64,000 bases of DNA, taken from positions 81,795,676 to 81,859,675 of the forward strand of contig CM051460.1 in assembly GCA_028095005.1 (NCBI GenBank), written 5' to 3'. How positions within the stretch are numbered: the stretch's first letter is position 1; the number at the start of each line of letters is the position of its first letter. This DNA comes from Rhynchospora pubera (Eukaryota > Streptophyta > Magnoliopsida > Poales > Cyperaceae). Of this stretch, positions 25,634 to 36,551 are shown piece after piece. Both the position numbers and the translations under genes were made by a program. A model generated the notes under the pieces. The model saw only the letters and a program-made list of their open reading frames with translations. It made no database searches and was not told the origin of the DNA.

Positions 25634-26218
25634 CAGGGACGGAGCTACATACAAGTCCAGAAACGTTCCTGGGCTTGTTTGCCGAAATTTGTGGTGCAGT
25701 TAAGACTTTTGCACGTTAAAAAACTGAAAGAATTGAGAGTGCCTGGCCTTGGATTATACATGTTCCTTGGCCTTGGTCTAATTTCTCTACAGTCTGCTCA
25801 GGCGCTCTCCTTCCCAAATGAAACGACTTGTTTTCCTTTATTTTTTTTCTGTATTTTATACTATTCTATTGTTGGGGTTTGCTACATTTAATGCATCATT
25901 GATTAAAAAAAATGAAAAAAATCAGGAGAGACCATTGTTCTTGATTATTTTTTTCCTCCTTCCACAGTTCCACTACGTGCATCAACGCATGTTGCTACAT
26001 GAGTTGAAACTTCCAACTTTTGTTCAATTCATGCTCAAACAACATGAAAAAAAATAGAATATAAAACAATTGTCTTTAAAAATACATGATACTTTTATTT
26101 ATGCTAAAAAGATAATATTCTTTAATTATTTTATTTTATTATTTAAAATAATTTTTAATATTTAATTTATTAATTTGTGATGGTGCCCAACCTTAAATTT
26201 TGGCTGGCTCTGTCCCTG
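25634..26218 (+). mobile_element. Non-autonomous hAT element, 585 bp
   Basis: Ends CAGGGACGGAGCTA and TGGCTCTGTCCCTG are imperfect inverted repeats of the hAT type (CAGGGRCGGAGC). A perfect 8-bp target duplication GTCGTATT lies at 25626-25633 and 26219-26226. The interior holds short open stretches but nothing resembling a hAT transposase, so mobility would depend on an element elsewhere. Confidence 0.9.
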
Positions 26219-26226
26219 GTCGTATT

Positions 26227-26847
26227 GAAGGAAACTATTTTTTGAGCAATGTTGTGTTGTGTCATTATAAATGATGAAAGGATCCAACACGACATGTATT
26301 TTGACACAGTACGACTAAGTCGTGTTGAGACGCCGTATTAGTCTTCGAAGTTAAAACATTAAAAAATCAAAAGTAAAAATACTAAAACAAAATAATTAAA
26401 TATTACGATCGACCCTACAATCTATAAAATTGGATATAACTCCCTAAAATCATACTTGTTTCGGAAAGAACACCTTTTCCTTAATTAAATTATTGTTTGC
26501 TTTAAAAAAGAAAATCAACTGCATCTTTCGTGACCAAAGTGGCGCTCCCCTTCCAAAAGAACTCGCGTTTCATCCTCTCTTTCTCTCCCAGGCGAATAAT
26601 CATTTAGTGTGAATTTTTGGATTAATGTAGCCATTTGAGGTTCAGCATTATCAATTGCTATGAGTAGTTAACAATGAGATAACTTCTGTGTTTTTTTTTT
26701 TTTTTTTTTTTGAAGATTAAGTATCGTACATACAACTCGCGTATGGACGAATATGCAATTGTGTGACGGAACTTTAACACTGGCTTTTGTCTCTTGCATG
26801 AATTTCTGGTATGGAGAATAGGTTTCGAGCAAGGTTTTATACTTTGA
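26227..26847. other. No recognised feature
   Basis: AT-rich sequence with a long T run at 26691-26711. No gene evidence. Confidence 0.45.
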
Positions 26848-27036
26848 GGCTCCGTTTGGATGACTTTTTTCCGGAATAAGGATTAAGGAATAACCACTTT
26901 TTACCAATAAATTTATTTCTAACCATCCAAACTCTTCACAAAAGTTACACACTTCCCAATAAATTTATCCCTTCCCAATAAATTTCTTCCCTTCTTCCTT
27001 CTTCCTACCTTGTTCTCAACGCATCCAAACGGAGCC
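26848..27036 (-). mobile_element. Tourist-like MITE, 189 bp, inverted relative to 24030
   Basis: Same family and same length as the element at 24030-24218, in the opposite orientation. Termini GGCTCCGTTTGGATG and CATCCAAACGGAGCC, target duplication TGA (26845-26847 and 27037-27039). Confidence 0.88.
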
Positions 27037-27258
27037 TGATACAAGATTTCTATTTGGTTCCATTAATCATAATGCTCAGCATGTATGATACTTTCGCCTA
27101 TTGTATAAGGTTTTTCTTGTAGTTTTCTAGATAGAAAAAGGTCTTATTTTCCATTAGTAGAATACATCTCACCATGCCTGTAGTACTTAAAGCCCATGTG
27201 TACAGTATTCAAACCACACAAGATACATCTCTCTTTCTCTTGGTTTCCCAGTTTCCAT

Positions 27259-27449
27259 CAATCCGATTCTGATGTCGCGCGACACCTGGTGTAGCGCACC
27301 TAGAACCGTCTGATCTTGATCGGACTGTTCATTTTTTACAGGCCTATCAATCTGTTACATGCACGGAGCTCCTCTTATCCATTGAATCTTGATCAGACAG
27401 CCAGGGTGTCGAGCTACACCAAGTGTCGCGTGATACCTGATTTCAATTT
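27259..27449. mobile_element. MULE-like MITE, 191 bp
   Basis: Perfect 9-bp direct repeat AGTTTCCAT at 27250-27258 and 27450-27458, the target-site length of Mutator-like elements. Inside it the arms TCGCGCGACACCTGGTGTAGC and GCTACACCAAGTGTCGCGTGA are inverted copies. The outermost bases match less well than the inner arms. Confidence 0.7.
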
Positions 27450-27458
27450 AGTTTCCAT

Positions 27459-28747
27459 TTTTCCCAGAGAGAGAGAGAGAGACTACCGACTTGGAAAGAA
27501 TTTGGAATCGTCAATGTAAGAAGAAGAAGATGAAATGCTTTTGATAAGAATGATAAAATTCTATATCGTCAATGTTAAAAAGGAATTAAGATGAAACGTT
27601 GTTATGGCACGGAGGTAATTTTGTCATAAAATGTGCAATTAATTTATTTTAAATTGAAAGAAAGTTTAAATTAGGGATAAGGTGTTATTTCCATCACAAA
27701 CATGATTTCATGGGTTATATCTAAATGTAAAGATTGTAGGGGTTATATCAAAATTGAGATGACTTAGGGGGTTATATCCAATTATGTGATTATTATTTGG
27801 TTAAGTTTAAAATTTTTATTTATTTTATTTAATAAAAAATAATAATTAGTTAAGAAAATTATGAATCAAGTGATGGTAAATAATATGATATATATAGTAT
27901 TATAAATTGAATTTATATTATTAATTTTGTTAATAAAATCAATAATAGTAAAATTTTCGTATTGATCTATGGTGTTAATTTGTTTCGTGTCGAGTTGCAT
28001 GTCAAATCATGTTGTATTGGACCGTACCAAATTTTTTAATATCTCAATACCACACGATTATGACACAAAATGATAAAAAAAAGTCATGTCGTGCTAATTT
28101 TGTATTCGTGTCTTGTCACACCGTGTGAATACGCACACGTATCGTGTCATTTTTTTAGAACAGTAAAGTTTTCTCTATTTTATTTTTTTTTACTTGTAAC
28201 ATGCTTTCTTTTCATTCTTCGTTATTACCTCTCGTATCACGAGCACCCGGAAATTATTTCTAATCAAGTGAATGTGGATAACTAGATATATTAAATATGG
28301 TATTGTCAGTAATTTTGACTAAAAGATCCTTTAAAAAGTAAAAAAAAAGGAAGAAAAGAGAAATTCTGTTTATATAGAAAAATCAACCAGAAGATTATTA
28401 TTATTATTTTTTTTTGAAAGAACCTGACGAATATTAAAATATGTCGCTTAATGCGTACAACAATTTAGCCAGCATTTGAAGCAATAACCATTTATGCTTC
28501 ACCACAAAATCCTACGGCTAAACCGTAATATTGGCTTTATCTTCTTCTTTTTTTTTTTTTGTTGGAAATATTATCTTCTTCTTTTTGGTTGCGTATTGAT
28601 TGGTTTTGTTCACAAATCACAAGTGAGATGCAGTCGTACTTTTATAGGGACAGATGGACAGTTGCATTAGTGGCTGGTCACAGTCACAGTCTCACAGATG
28701 ACAATTCCATGTATGGATGCGGTCGTGTGATGAATTTAAATTTTAAA
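27459..28747. other. No recognised gene
   Basis: AT-rich intergenic sequence of low complexity, with no splice-consistent coding stretch. A GA run precedes it at 27469-27482. Confidence 0.45.
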
Positions 28748-28915
28748 GGGGGCGTTTGGATGCGTCCCAAATTTCGGGAATAAGCAATTCCGGGCATAAA
28801 TTTTAATATAAACAATTCAAACTCTTCACAAAGTTACACATTTTCCAATAAATTTATGCCTAGGAATAGCAAATTCCCCCAATTCCCCCAATTCCTAAGC
28901 GATCCAAACGCCCCC
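28748..28915. mobile_element. MITE, GGGGGCGTTTGGATG type, 168 bp
   Basis: Inverted ends GGGGGCGTTTGGATGCG and CGATCCAAACGCCCCC with a 3-bp AAA duplication (28745-28747, 28916-28918). The internal block CTTCACAAAGTTACACA is shared with the GGCTCCGTTTGG MITEs, so they are related subfamilies. Confidence 0.85.
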
Positions 28916-29475
28916 AAAGTAATTTGCTCGCCATTCAATTTTTACAAAAGTTATATACTGCTCCAACTTGTACCTCACTCAGGGCTTGCTGTGAATTAAT
29001 TTCATTAATTTGATCATTATACTATTTTATGATGTGATGTTCGATAAATTATTCTTGTTTAACAAAAGTTGGTGATTTGTCATGTTTTTTTAGCGTGAAA
29101 ATTTGTGCCATTGGAAACTTCTTTTGGACGGAATATAATTATGTATTTTATATCAGATTACATGTATCCCCATTATCATCCAGTCTTGCTTATAACCAAT
29201 ATTAGCAATATATTCTTACAAAAGCACTAAAATTATTGTACTTATTATCTAAACAAATCACTTATTGATGAATGATATCAGATTTTTCAATGTTTTATTA
29301 AACCGAACAAATGAACGATTACTTGGGTACGCCAGTTTGCTGGTCATATATTCATCTCAAACGCTTGTGCTGTTGTGCAGCTATGCTGCTTCCGCTTTAC
29401 AGAAACATTTTTATTTTATCGATTTTTGGAGAAAGTAGACACAAACAAGTTATTGGTCACAAGAAGTTGGAAGCC

Positions 29476-29484
29476 TATATATAT
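29476..29484 (+). promoter_or_regulatory. TATA box of UGT gene 1
   Basis: TATATATAT-type box about 110 bases upstream of the ATG at 29591. It argues that the in-frame ATG at 29375 lies upstream of the transcript. Confidence 0.6.
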
Positions 29485-29590
29485 TAGGTCCCCAGGCTTC
29501 CAAGCTAGCCTCACACGCGCCATCCAATTATCCACATTTTCCTACACAAAAAAAAAACCCTCATTCAATTACCTTCCAACAAAAGAATCA

Positions 29591-30973
29591 ATGAAGGCGA
29601 AAAAGGTAGTTTTGTATCCCTCCATGGGTGCAGGCCACCTTAGGCCTATGGTGGAACTAGGCAAGCAATTTGTTCGCCACGGTGTCTCAGTCATCATACC
29701 GGTGATGACTGGAGGGCAAGCTACAGACTTGGTATCAAAATATTCCAACTCCAATCCAAGCATCTCGTTTCACATCCTACCTCAAATCCCTCCAACAAGC
29801 CCCCATCCTGCACCATTTGTTAACATAATAAACATGATAAAATGCTACAACGATGGCCTCCGCACCTTCCTTATAAAGCAGTCCGATATCTCACCCATCT
29901 CTGCCATAGTTCTTGACATATTTTGTATCCATGCAGTAGACATCGTGTCTGAGCTAGGCATACCAGCTTATTTTTTGTTCACATGTAGTGCTTCAACCTT
30001 GTCTGTATTTTTTCAACTTCCGACATATCTTCCCGCACACCCTGTCGGGGATATTGGTACAACAATAATGCAATTCTCGGGTGCTCCACCCTTGTTGGCG
30101 TCGCACCTCCCAAATGAACTTTTTGATCCAACAACAGAGCAGTATAAACTTGTTATGTACATGATTAATCGATGGGCAGAGGGGAAGGGAATACTTGTTA
30201 ACTCATTTGAGTCGCTGGAACCTCAAGCTGTGAGGGCTTTGAAAGATGGGTTCTGTTTGCCAAACAGTACTATACCATCTATTTACTATATTGGCCCGGT
30301 GATTGTTTATGAAGAACAGAAAGAAGAGCGGCATCCGTGTCTATCGTGGCTTGATGCGCAACCGAAAAAGAGTGTCGTATACCTGTGTTTCGGGAGTATG
30401 GGTTCTTTCCCCATAGAGCAACTCAAGGAGATCGCAAATGGTTTAGAGAATAGTGGCCAGAGATTTTTGTGGGTCGTACGGAGCCCACCAACAGTCAACC
30501 CAGCCAAAGTCTTCGAGCCAACTGCTGAGCCAGATCTTGATATACTGTTGCCAGAAGGTTTCTTGGACAGGACCAAAGATCGGGGCATGATTATAAAAGA
30601 GTGGGCTCCACAAGTGGAGATTCTAAAACATGAGGCGGTTGGTGGTTTTGTGAGTCACTGTGGCTGGAATTCCACACTGGAGGCAGTGAATTTTGGGGTA
30701 CCGATGATATGCTGGCCGTTGTATGCAGAGCAGAAGATGAATAAGGTGTTCTCGGTGGAGGAGATGAAGACTGGCATTGAGTTGAAGGGGTACGTGGAAG
30801 GTTTCGTGCGGGCAGACGAAATAGAGGCAAAAGTAAGATGGATCATTGAGTCAGATGGAGCCATGGATCTCAAGAATAGAATGATGGAGGTAAAGGAAAG
30901 TGCAATTAAGGCCATGGAAGAAGGGGGTTCTTCCTTTGGTGCTTTTCTTGAATTTTTAGAATGTTTGAACTAA
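29591..30973 (+). CDS. UGT88-like UDP-glycosyltransferase 1
   Basis: Intronless, 460 residues. A family-1 plant glycosyltransferase that moves a sugar, probably glucose, from UDP-sugar to a phenolic hydroxyl in the cytosol. Visible features are MKAKKVVLYPSMGAGHLRPM at the start with catalytic-type His16, Asp109 in IVLDIFC as the likely dyad partner, and a 44-residue PSPG box at 338-381 (WAPQ, HCGWNSTLEA, ending WPLYAEQ). The final Gln is typical of UDP-glucose users. PLYAEQ and LPEGFLDRTKDRG are typical of the UGT88 group. I chose the ATG at 29591 because it matches family N-termini and lies about 110 bases after a TATA box. The open frame reaches back to 29375, but those 72 codons look like promoter and leader. 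The acceptor cannot be inferred. Confidence 0.92.
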   Translation: MKAKKVVLYPSMGAGHLRPMVELGKQFVRHGVSVIIPVMTGGQATDLVSKYSNSNPSISFHILPQIPPTSPHPAPFVNIINMIKCYNDGLRTFLIKQSDISPISAIVLDIFCIHAVDIVSELGIPAYFLFTCSASTLSVFFQLPTYLPAHPVGDIGTTIMQFSGAPPLLASHLPNELFDPTTEQYKLVMYMINRWAEGKGILVNSFESLEPQAVRALKDGFCLPNSTIPSIYYIGPVIVYEEQKEERHPCLSWLDAQPKKSVVYLCFGSMGSFPIEQLKEIANGLENSGQRFLWVVRSPPTVNPAKVFEPTAEPDLDILLPEGFLDRTKDRGMIIKEWAPQVEILKHEAVGGFVSHCGWNSTLEAVNFGVPMICWPLYAEQKMNKVFSVEEMKTGIELKGYVEGFVRADEIEAKVRWIIESDGAMDLKNRMMEVKESAIKAMEEGGSSFGAFLEFLECLN

Positions 30974-31351
30974 GAAAACATCAAGGCAATGTGCTGGTAT
31001 TGATTGCTGGTGTTGCAATTGTGATTTGTGTTACAATATGATCGAAGAAAAAAATATAGTCGAACCATATGTTTTCCAAATATTGAATGCTTTAGCCTTT
31101 AATTATTAGTTCTAGTGCACTGGCTTTTCCTTATCTAGATTGTTAGGTGCTGTAAAAGATTGATCAATTTATATTATTTCAGTTTATAATTTAAATTTTT
31201 TTTAATATCGATAATGTTGATGGACCATTGACTATAACCCAAACAAACTGAGTAATATAGTGGCATCGCAATGAAGGCTTGGAATATGTACACCCAACTT
31301 AAGCAAGGAACATATATTCTATGGTAACTATTGCACGAGGCCTGGTAAGCC
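30974..31351. other. 3' flank of UGT gene 1, no gene
   Basis: 3' UTR and intergenic DNA. No coding signature. Confidence 0.5.
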
Positions 31352-31506
31352 TACGCCGTTCCTTAAATCCTCAACCATAGAGGAACATCCAAAACAAATT
31401 AATGTTTGGATGAGAATTGAGAATGAATCATATATAGTGCGAGTTTTAGTACGCCGTTCCTTAAATCCTCAACCATAGAGGAACATCCAAAACAAATTAA
31501 TGTTTG
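31352..31506 (+). repeat. 98-bp tandem duplication
   Basis: The block starting TACGCCGTTCCTTAAATCC occurs at 31352 and again at 31450. The second copy is interrupted at 31506 by the solo LTR and resumes at 31930 (GATGAGAATGAATCATATAT). The two copies differ by a 7-base indel. Confidence 0.85.
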
Positions 31507-31924
31507 TGATAAGCTCAGTTTTGGTAGAGATTAGCAACGTGAAAGAGTTTAGAGATGAGAATGAATGGAAAATGAACTTTATTGATTATTTTTGGGATTA
31601 CAATATGTTTTCAATCTGTCTAATACAGGCGCTTTTCTCTACAAAAATGCCAACCCCTTTTACAATCGCCTACCCTTTCTATATATAGCCCTACACTTCA
31701 TAACAGAAAGCTGACGTCACCCGACAGCGGTTAGACAACTTGTCCCTAGATTCCCCCGAGTTATGTTCGGCCAGACACTCCGCTTCAGTCCGTTAAAGCT
31801 TGTCCCCCCGACTTCCTCTAAGAGCTCTGCTTGAGTTTGCCTTTTCCCGCTCGTTTTTACCATTATGGGCCTCCTTTCAATTTACTTATTATCTGGGCCG
31901 AGATGTACTACGCCGGCCCTATCA
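31507..31924 (+). mobile_element. Solo LTR, 418 bp
   Basis: Begins TGATAAGC and ends CCCTATCA (TG..CA with short inverted ends), flanked by a perfect 5-bp duplication GTTTG (31502-31506, 31925-31929). A TATATATAG box at about 31680 suggests plus orientation. The family was not recognised. It inserted into the second copy of the 98-bp duplication, so it is the younger event. Confidence 0.8.
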
Positions 31925-32188
31925 GTTTGGATGAGAATGAATCATATATAGTGCGAGTTTTTGTTCTAATATGCGGATACTCGTACAAATTCGAGCATCG
32001 AAATTTTCACTTGAATAACAATAACAAATAATACTTTGTTATTCCACCGAATTAGATAACAGAACTAGAATAATACCGTCGGCATGAATTGGAATGGGCC
32101 TATAACCGGCATGCTGCTATATGCAATGTGCAACAAAAGCAAATTAAGTATAACCACATAACAGTCATATATCTGATAACTTACACTT

Positions 32189-34896
32189 CACTCTGTTTGG
32201 TTCGGTGGTAGAGGATGGGAGGGAAAGAAAAATATAAAGGGTGTGTTTGGGAGTGAGGTGAATAAGAATAGAATAGCTTGTTTAAGAATAAGGATGGTGA
32301 ATAAGAAGTGATGAAGAATTGCTTATTCATCTAATTCTCAATGTTGTTTGGATGGTTAGCTAAGAATAAGAACAAGGGAGAAAAAATAAAATAATAATTT
32401 GTTATATTTTATCTTTTAACTAACTTTTGTATTATACTGCCTACTATTTTATTTTTGACGCCATCTAACAAAGAAGCATTTCTGATGCTTAGTGTATCTA
32501 TGTACCGTTTTCTTTACTGTTCCCCACTGTACCGGTCTCCTCTCTTGTACCGATGTCAATTGAAGTCGATCCACTCTCCTAAGAAGCGACCTGCAATTAA
32601 CACAAAACAGCCTTCATTTTGGTACCCAAAAATCATCCCAAATTTTGGTACCGTGCCTTATCTCTGTACCCAAAACCCATCCCAGATTTTGCACATGAAC
32701 CCAATGCCATTACCCAGCATTCCACATATATTTGCCCCACTGTGACATGTAATAAAGTTCATGAGAAAGATAAACAAATCACTGGTCCTTTGCTTATCAA
32801 ACAAATCCAACAAATTAAGAAGCAATGTCATATAAAATAAAAATATGTCATTAGATAGGACCACTAATGAAAACAAATTAGGAATACATTATTGAATACA
32901 TTCCTCAAATCGTGCTAAACTGCTAATGGACTCAATTTTAAACTAGCATCATAAAAATAGAATTTCATCTATTATTCCATAACATATCTCTAATCCTATC
33001 TCTGAATGCACCTCCAACTTTTGTATCAGTGCCCCTATATTCTTCTGAAACATCATCAGTTTGTCACAACCTGCATAGCAAAATAAAAAGTTTGTTAGAG
33101 AAACAAAATCCAAAAATCAATATCTTGAAATAGTCAATTAAACCATTTATTGTTAGCTCCTAACTTTTGCCATTTCTTCTTTTTTTTTATATAAAATTAG
33201 ATCAAACGTACATTTAGAAATTGTATTAAAGATTATTGGAATGCATTAGGGTATTGTCATCTCAATGCCTTGTCAGATGAGATCTCCCCCCCCCCCCCCC
33301 TTTTTTTTGTGGCTGATGTGCTTTCTCTGCACAGGGGTTGATGCTTTTGGTACTGAAGCTGGTTGCCAGCATAGAAGAAAACAAGCTCTTGCAAAGGAAC
33401 TAGAAGATATGTTTCCACAAAAATCCATACAAAAAATCTATTTTAAAATTATATATTTTTTTTACCCATTTGACCTGCTTCACAAAACCTTTATTTATAA
33501 TAATGACTACTTCCTCGTAAACAGTTGCTAGTAAAAAAAACTTACTGGTAAAAAGAAAATTGGCACAAAAAAGGAACACTAATCAAAAGGAAATAGATCT
33601 GCGTAAAATGAGTAAAAAATTAACATCAATCAGAACACTAATCAAATCAGAATATAAATCAAGTATAAAAGGAAGACAAATCACAGATGAATCAGAATCG
33701 CTGATCGAATTGGTGCCAAATCAGTGGAAATCCAAAATGTTGAGAAGCTTACTTTATAAAAAACAAGGCTCTGTCGAATCGCTGATCGACGGTGTTGACA
33801 ACTAGTTCGCCGATTTCTCCTCAGATCGTCGTAGATCTGAAGAGGAGTGCGACAACTTTGAAGTAGGTAATCGCAATAATGGAGGAGTGAGCAACGGTAA
33901 GAATGAATTGAAAATGGTTTCTCTCTCCGTTTCTCCTATTTTTTAATATTGATGAAGGAATATTTTAATATATTTTACCTTCACGGGAGCACAGTTTCAC
34001 CTAGTTCCAGCTTTTTGTTGGAATTAGAATAAGAGAGCAAAATAGCCTATTCACCTTATTCTAAAGTTCGTTTGGCACCCATCAAAATAAGCTATTTTGA
34101 AATAAGGCTTATTCTTGACATTCCAAACATGCCCAAAGAGGAAAGGAAAGGGATGGGATGGAAAGTGAAATAATTAAATATTTTTTGTTTGGATGAAAAA
34201 TAAAGAGGAAGAAAAATTAATTTTTCTTTCCTTTGTATAGCTTGTTTGGATGAATTATTTTAGTGAAAGAAAAATATAAATTTTTTACTATTTTATCCCT
34301 GCACCCTTTACGTAACCGAGAAAACAATCTCAACCAAGTTCGCATAATTCAAAAAATATATATGCAATGCTTAAAAAAAAGTAAAACATACATCATTTTG
34401 AAACTAAATAAATATGCTATCTTCGTTATTACTTGCGAAACTAAATAAATGAATGAATTACTAAGGAAATAATATTTATATATTATTTTGAATTACCAAG
34501 GAATTATATATAAAAAAAAGAGTCCAGTATCAATGTCCAAAATTAAAGGCACTAAGGTTAGCACCTAGTTTGGTGCTCTTTATGAGAAAATAACAAAAAG
34601 GAAAGATAAAAATATGGACTACGGAGATTAAACAAAAGGACAAAGGCTATATGAAAGGAAGGAGAAGGGTAGTCGCTGTCCAATCGTTAAAGACGTCATT
34701 TTAAAATTTTTCTTTTCCCTTCGTTCTCTTCCAATTCGGAGGAAAAAATATTTGTACAGGAGGAAAATTATTACAGGAAAATATTTACCTCCGTGCAAAT
34801 TTTACTTTCCCTATTTCCTTCCAACCAAACAAGAAAACTTTCTAAATTCCACTTCATTCTCTTTCCTTCCCACTCGAACCCTCCATCCAAACAGTG
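32189..34896. mobile_element. Outer DNA transposon, interrupted by a nested one
   Basis: The ends CACTCTGTTTGGTTCGG and the complement of the right end (CACTGTTTGGATGGAGGG) form imperfect inverted repeats. The interior is rich in GGAAAGAAAA-type sequence that pairs with TTTCCTTCC near the right end. It is split by the element at 32239-34134. The target duplication was not resolved and no transposase was recognised. Confidence 0.5.
32239..34134. mobile_element. Nested PIF/Harbinger-like non-autonomous transposon, 1896 bp
   Basis: Left end GGGTGTGTTTGGGAGTGAGG, right end complement GGGCATGTTTGGAATGTC. 3-bp AAA flanks (32236-32238, 34135-34137) restore a continuous ATATAAAGAGGAAAGG outer sequence when it is removed. 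The interior holds a C/T run at 33287-33308 and a short open stretch (33322-33420, GVDAFGTEAGCQHRRKQALA) preceded by CTCTGCACAG, an acceptor-like site. I do not recognise this protein fragment. A captured exon or a transposase-accessory relic are both possible. Confidence 0.65.
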
Positions 34897-35065
34897 TTAA
34901 GTTCTCCAAGCTACATAGATATAAAGAGAACTCTTTTTAAACCATAGATTTTTATCATATGGTAAAGATTAGACATAGGGCATACCCAATAATAATAACA
35001 ATTAAATCATGACTAGGTTGGTGGCCAAACCAATCACCGGAGAATGATAGCTAACAATAATTTAA
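34897..35065. other. No recognised feature
   Basis: Short intergenic stretch between transposons. Confidence 0.4.
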
Positions 35066-35222
35066 GCTTGCGTTTGAATGAGAGAAGAAGAAGAGGAAGA
35101 AGGAAGATGGGAAGAAAAAAAATTATAAACAATCAAAATTTTTCACAAAGTTACAGACTTCCCAATACTTCTTCCCACTTCTTTTCTTCTTTCCTTCTTC
35201 CCACACCTATCCAAACGGAGCC
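35066..35222. mobile_element. Tourist-like MITE, 157 bp
   Basis: Ends GCTTGCGTTTGAATG and CTATCCAAACGGAGCC, flanked by TAA (35063-35065, 35223-35225). It shares the TTCACAAAGTTAC block with the promoter MITE of the reductase genes and resembles that element most (AAGAAGGAAGA tracts). Confidence 0.8.
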
Positions 35223-35593
35223 TAAGTTATGCTATGCGTTTGAATAGTTCCATATTTCCAATCAAATTCTTCTATCGCAAATAAAGTCACGTGATAGAAT
35301 CTCATTTATTGAAACCATCAAAATCAAAATATATATTAATCGGCAGAATTGAATCCGCCTCCGAAACTACTGTACGCGAACAGTAGTTGGAGCAGTATTT
35401 TGATCATGTCCGTTCAGTCTGCGCGCATGATCCTGATCGTCCAATCTCTTTGTTCTGGATAGTTCTTCCCTTCTCTCTTACGCACTCGCTCTCTCCTCTT
35501 CTTTCTCGCAGATGCTTTCAAAGGACTGGATAAAGGGATCGCCCATGTGGTTCCTGTACGGAGACAGATGCTCTTCGTTTGTGGAGAAAGATG

Positions 35594-35699
35594 CTCCTGT
35601 TGGTATCTCCTCTCTTCCTTTCATACCTTCTCCTCCTGTTGGTATCTCCTCTCTTCCTTTCATAGCTTCTCCTCCTGTTGGTATCTCCTCTCTGCCTTA
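35594..35699 (+). repeat. 36-bp minisatellite, three copies
   Basis: The unit CTCCTGTTGGTATCTCCTCT with a CTTCCTTTCATAC/G tail repeats three times in frame. It would encode PVGISSLPFI-type repeats if translated from the ATG at 35512. Confidence 0.8.
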
Positions 35700-36497
35700 A
35701 AATTAACTTTCATACCTTCTCCTCCTCTCTTCCTTTCATACCTTCTCTCTTCCTTGCGCACACCTGTTTTTGTGATCCACTGCCTTTCTTACTTCTTTTC
35801 TTTGGTTGATTTCTATTGCTACTGGTCTATCCGCCTTGCTCGATATTCATTGCCCCTTCGATATTTGGAGAGCTACTGGATTGTCCTCTTTCTTGCACAT
35901 ATCAAGTTAGTTCTCTTCTTTTTTCCAATCTAATTTATTTGCACATATCAAGTTGATTAATGTCGTTTCGTTTCATTAAATTTATGTAATTTTGTTCTTC
36001 CTTTTCTCTATTCTGTTTACTAGGCTTTGACCTTTCTTGCAAATATCTATTGACGTTGGTATATGGTGATTTCAGAAATTAACTTTTCATCATCATCTTT
36101 CCTGCTTTCTGTACGATGTTGTGCAATTTTTTTTATTTTCGCTTCCTTTTGTTGTTGCTCCAGTAGTCTTACCATTGTTAAGTTAGGATGGTACCGGTTC
36201 TGGTATGTTTTCTGTACGATTTTGTACATTTCTTTGTGCTCTACCTGTTCTTCTTCAATCATTTTGATGTGGTTTCTTAGAAATTTTTATTTATTGTCCA
36301 ACCAACCCTTCTCGAGTTACGATGTCTCCCATGATTTTTTGACAGTTTGCGGCAAAGGAGTTGGCCTAAACCAGTAATTTTCCTCGCAGGTAGAATTTGT
36401 CAATTTTTTTATTGTGTGTTTTAGTTTATGCTTTGGAATATGGACTTGCAGTTTTTTTCATTTATAGTTATGAAATTCAACTATCTTTCATATGCAG

Positions 36498-36551
36498 AGA
36501 CATGGAGCTGTGATTCCTGAGGTACATGCTGACAAATTTCGGGCGAGCCAG
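36498..36551 (+). other. Candidate internal exon, 18 codons
   Basis: Flanked by a strong acceptor (CATATGCAG) and donor (CAGGTGAGC). It is open in one frame, giving RHGAVIPEVHADKFRASQ. Not recognised. Confidence 0.35.

Noticed and set aside
29375..29590. Upstream in-frame extension of UGT gene 1
   Set aside because: The 72 codons have no UGT similarity and include the TATA box. The family N-terminus begins at 29591.
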